DNA of 26,310 bases. Source: CAYSHJ01 sp964589725 (GTDB lineage Bacteria; Planctomycetota; Planctomycetia; Planctomycetales; Planctomycetaceae). The DNA is taken from the NCBI GenBank assembly GCA_964589725.1, contig CAZPUJ010000281.1, positions 1-26,310 on the forward strand, written 5' to 3'. Shown piece by piece: positions 24,271 to 26,310 of this stretch; position 1 is the stretch's first letter; each line of letters starts with the position of its first letter. The notes under the pieces were generated by a model that saw only the letters and a list, made by a program, of their open reading frames with translations, was not told the origin of the DNA and did no database searches. Both the position numbers and the translations under genes were made by a program.

Positions 24271-26310
24271 CTAATCGGAATCGGGCAACTGAGCTGACTT
24301 GGCCTTGGATGTGTTCGTCTTTGACGTCTGTGGTTGTGCGGAGGCGTCGTTGCTTTGGGGTGTGTTTGTCGCAGCGGGGCGAGAGCGAGGATCGTTGGCC
24401 GGGCGTTTTGATTTCAAGCCGGTGGCGTTGCGCGGGATGATCTTGTTGGTTCCTTCGCCGTTGCTCGGTCGCGACGTCCGAGCGCCCGCCGGTCGCTCGG
24501 GCAATATGCTTTCGAGCATGTCGTTGATCTGATAAACGCTACCGGGAACGCCAATCAGCGACCATCCCAGTTGCTTCCAGAAAAGGTCTACGAGTTCTCT
24601 GGGCAACGAACTCAGCCAACTCGCCTCGGAGTCAAGCAGACCGCTGAAGGGTAGCTCCAACGCATTGAAGAGGTCTTGCCAAGTGATCTCGGGTCGCGCG
24701 TCGTTGACTTCGGTCAGCAGCGCCAGCAATTCGTCCCAGGCGGTTCCGAGAATCGGCGCCAGTTCCAGTTCATCCGCGAACGCGAACTCCTCCTTCAGCC
24801 TAAGACCGTCCAAGATCTGCCGATCGAGAGCGCCGACCACGCCCACCATCGGACCGCTCCCGTCCAACGTCGAGGTCAATCCCAGTCCCACGGGGATCGC
24901 GGTATTCGGATGGAAATCCAACGCGACCGTCAGACTCGAGTTGGCCGGCAGGTTGCCGCTGAAGAACAGAGACGTGCTGGTCGAATCCTTCGACTCGGTC
25001 GCCGCGATCCGATAGTCGCCGTTGCCGACTCCCGTCAGTTGCATCGAATACAACCCGTCGCTCGGCTGCGGAATGATCATCAACTCGACGGTGCCATCGC
25101 CGGAGTAGTAGGTGCCGGGAATGTTGGCCACCACCATGCCATCGGAAAAGCCCGCTTGCCGACCGAGCGGATCGGTCACGATGAAATCCACCGGATCGAT
25201 CAGGATCACGATGGTTTCCGTGTTATCCAATTCCAACTGCCGAGCGATGTCCTCAGACAATTGTGTCATCAACGCTGGCACATCCACGTCGTTACCGGGA
25301 TTGCCATCTGCGTTGCGGGCGTAAGCATCCAGCAGCGCTGCGTTAGCCGGGACGAACAATGCATCCCCTTCGTCGGGCGTGATGGCCTGTGGGTCAGGCA
25401 AGATCTGCACAACGAAGTCCACCGACGTGGTGCCTCCCCGCCCGTCGGACGCCGTCACCGTGATGCGATGCCGAGTCCCCAGCGGATCGCCGTTGATCAA
25501 TGTGGCGTCTGCCACGCGTACCACGCCAGTCGCCACCCCATCGAATGCTTGCTCGACCGAGATCGAGAAGCGGCCTCCCGCGCTATCGGTCAGCGAGTAA
25601 TTCAACTTATCGCCGTCAGGATCATCCGCTCGCGCTGTGATCCCCACGCGAACGCCTGACTCTGTCGGATTCTCGGCGACGTTGAAGGTGAAGAAGCTGT
25701 CTCGCAGATTGAGCGGAGCTTCGTTCACGTCGCCAACCGTGACCGCGATCGCTTGTGTTGCCGACAGGCTGCCATCACTGATGGCGACCGTCACGTCGTA
25801 GACGTTGTTCGCACCGCTGTCGCCGGGAGCTTCAAAGTTCGGAGCCACCAGGAACGTCAACACGCCGCCGCTGGTGAGGTTGAACTTCGACTGATCGACA
25901 CCACCCGCGATTGAGAAGGTCAAGGTCTGCGGTGGTAGGTCCGCATCGGTGGCCGTCACCGTCATCACGGCAGTCGTGTTCTCCGCCACGCTCGGTGTCG
26001 CGGTGGATGTGAATAGCGGAGCGTTGTCGTTGACGGGCGTTACCGTCACGCTCAGGTTTTGCACGGTCGCGCCGCCGGCCCCGTCGTTGGCCGTCACCTG
26101 CACCAGGTACACATTGTTGGCATCCGCGTCCGTGGTTTTCTCGAAGTCCGGAGCCGCCTGGAACGTCAACACGCCGCCGCTGGTGATGTTGAACTTCGAC
26201 TGATCCGCGCCGCCCGTGAGTGAGAACGTTAGCGTCTGTGCCGGCAAGTCCGCGTCGGTCGCTGTGACCGTCGTCACGGCCGTCGTGTTCTCCGCCACGC
26301 TGGGCGTCGC
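24271..26310 (-). CDS. Cadherin-repeat surface protein, N-terminus outside the window
   Basis: The reading frame is open to the right edge, so the start is missing; at least 679 residues are present. It begins (within the window) with two cadherin-type repeats of about 103 residues with ATPSVAENTTAV, TATDADLP, GGVLTF and PVNDNAP signatures, the Ca2+-binding DxNDNxP type. A third, diverged repeat follows (FNVAENPTESG to SDGRGGTTSVDF). A region of about 300 residues of unknown fold follows (IVILIDPVDFIVTDPLG, GNGDYRIAATES, helical near WDELLALLTEVNDARP). The tail is polar, low complexity and Ser/Thr/Asn/Lys/Pro-rich. Such proteins are exported and mediate Ca2+-dependent adhesion in other bacteria. 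An LEPRxLL motif might be expected at the missing N-terminus. Confidence 0.88.
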   Translation of the reverse strand, partial: ATPSVAENTTAVTTVTATDADLPAQTLTFSLTGGADQSKFNITSGGVLTFQAAPDFEKTTDADANNVYLVQVTANDGAGGATVQNLSVTVTPVNDNAPLFTSTATPSVAENTTAVMTVTATDADLPPQTLTFSIAGGVDQSKFNLTSGGVLTFLVAPNFEAPGDSGANNVYDVTVAISDGSLSATQAIAVTVGDVNEAPLNLRDSFFTFNVAENPTESGVRVGITARADDPDGDKLNYSLTDSAGGRFSISVEQAFDGVATGVVRVADATLINGDPLGTRHRITVTASDGRGGTTSVDFVVQILPDPQAITPDEGDALFVPANAALLDAYARNADGNPGNDVDVPALMTQLSEDIARQLELDNTETIVILIDPVDFIVTDPLGRQAGFSDGMVVANIPGTYYSGDGTVELMIIPQPSDGLYSMQLTGVGNGDYRIAATESKDSTSTSLFFSGNLPANSSLTVALDFHPNTAIPVGLGLTSTLDGSGPMVGVVGALDRQILDGLRLKEEFAFADELELAPILGTAWDELLALLTEVNDARPEITWQDLFNALELPFSGLLDSEASWLSSLPRELVDLFWKQLGWSLIGVPGSVYQINDMLESILPERPAGARTSRPSNGEGTNKIIPRNATGLKSKRPANDPRSRPAATNTPQSNDASAQPQTSKTNTSKAKSAQLPDSD
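25862..26310 (-). repeat. Tandem cadherin-unit DNA repeat, 309-bp period
   Basis: The ends of two neighbouring cadherin units are very similar at DNA level. The segment ending ctccgccacgct at 25981-25992 recurs at 26290-26301, exactly 309 bases (103 codons) away, and the preceding stretch of about 120 bases matches with few changes. The array continues past the window edge. This indicates recent unit duplication or gene conversion. Confidence 0.8.

Overview
The window looks like a chromosomal segment of a planctomycete (phylum Planctomycetota). The main reasons are an LEPRxLL-type N-terminal motif (LEARQLL) on a cyanophycinase-like protein, a Tat-exported Gfo/Idh/MocA oxidoreductase, a short secreted Tyr-rich protein ending in HFTLDVF, a WXG100-like protein with the TWRDQEN hairpin, a long cadherin-repeat protein, and several hairpin-forming intergenic repeats. 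Base composition is moderately GC-rich. There is no rRNA, no tRNA I can support, no CRISPR array and no prophage. No gene was identified by database search; all names rest on motif and sequence recognition.

Layout. 1-138 is a nested inverted-repeat element. 479-2372 holds a small membrane protein converging on glucose-6-phosphate dehydrogenase (zwf). 2481-5195 is a rightward block: a sigma70-like promoter, ribosomal protein S18 (rpsR), a TPR protein ending in two RNA polymerase alpha C-terminal-like domains, and a short-chain dehydrogenase. 5231-5718 is an internally deleted IS630-type transposase relic. 5758-6982 is a leftward pair: a DapA-superfamily protein and a WXG100-like protein. 7350-9918 carries a conserved-looking acidic protein of unknown function, a 600-base stretch without a convincing gene, and the LEPRxLL cyanophycinase-like protein. 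10094-13502 is a leftward block: two small membrane proteins, threonine synthase (thrC) and an unknown protein. 13802-14518 (ChW repeats) and 14661-16424 (gamma-glutamyltransferase, ggt) are divergent, followed by glpD. 18617-24122 is mostly envelope or periplasmic: a secreted coiled-coil protein, an esterase fragment, a cupredoxin-like protein, a Tat Gfo/Idh/MocA protein, an M28 peptidase and a small secreted protein. A strong terminator precedes a cadherin-repeat protein that runs off the right edge.

Functional picture. Housekeeping metabolism (zwf, thrC, glpD, rpsR) is mixed with many exported proteins. The most unusual item is the TPR plus tandem alpha-CTD protein beside rpsR, which keeps most residues that RNA polymerase alpha uses to bind UP-element DNA but has no alpha N-terminal domain. 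thrC may start at AUU rather than AUG. Two gene relics (the IS630 transposase and an esterase C-terminus) and at least five distinct hairpin repeats show past rearrangement of intergenic DNA.
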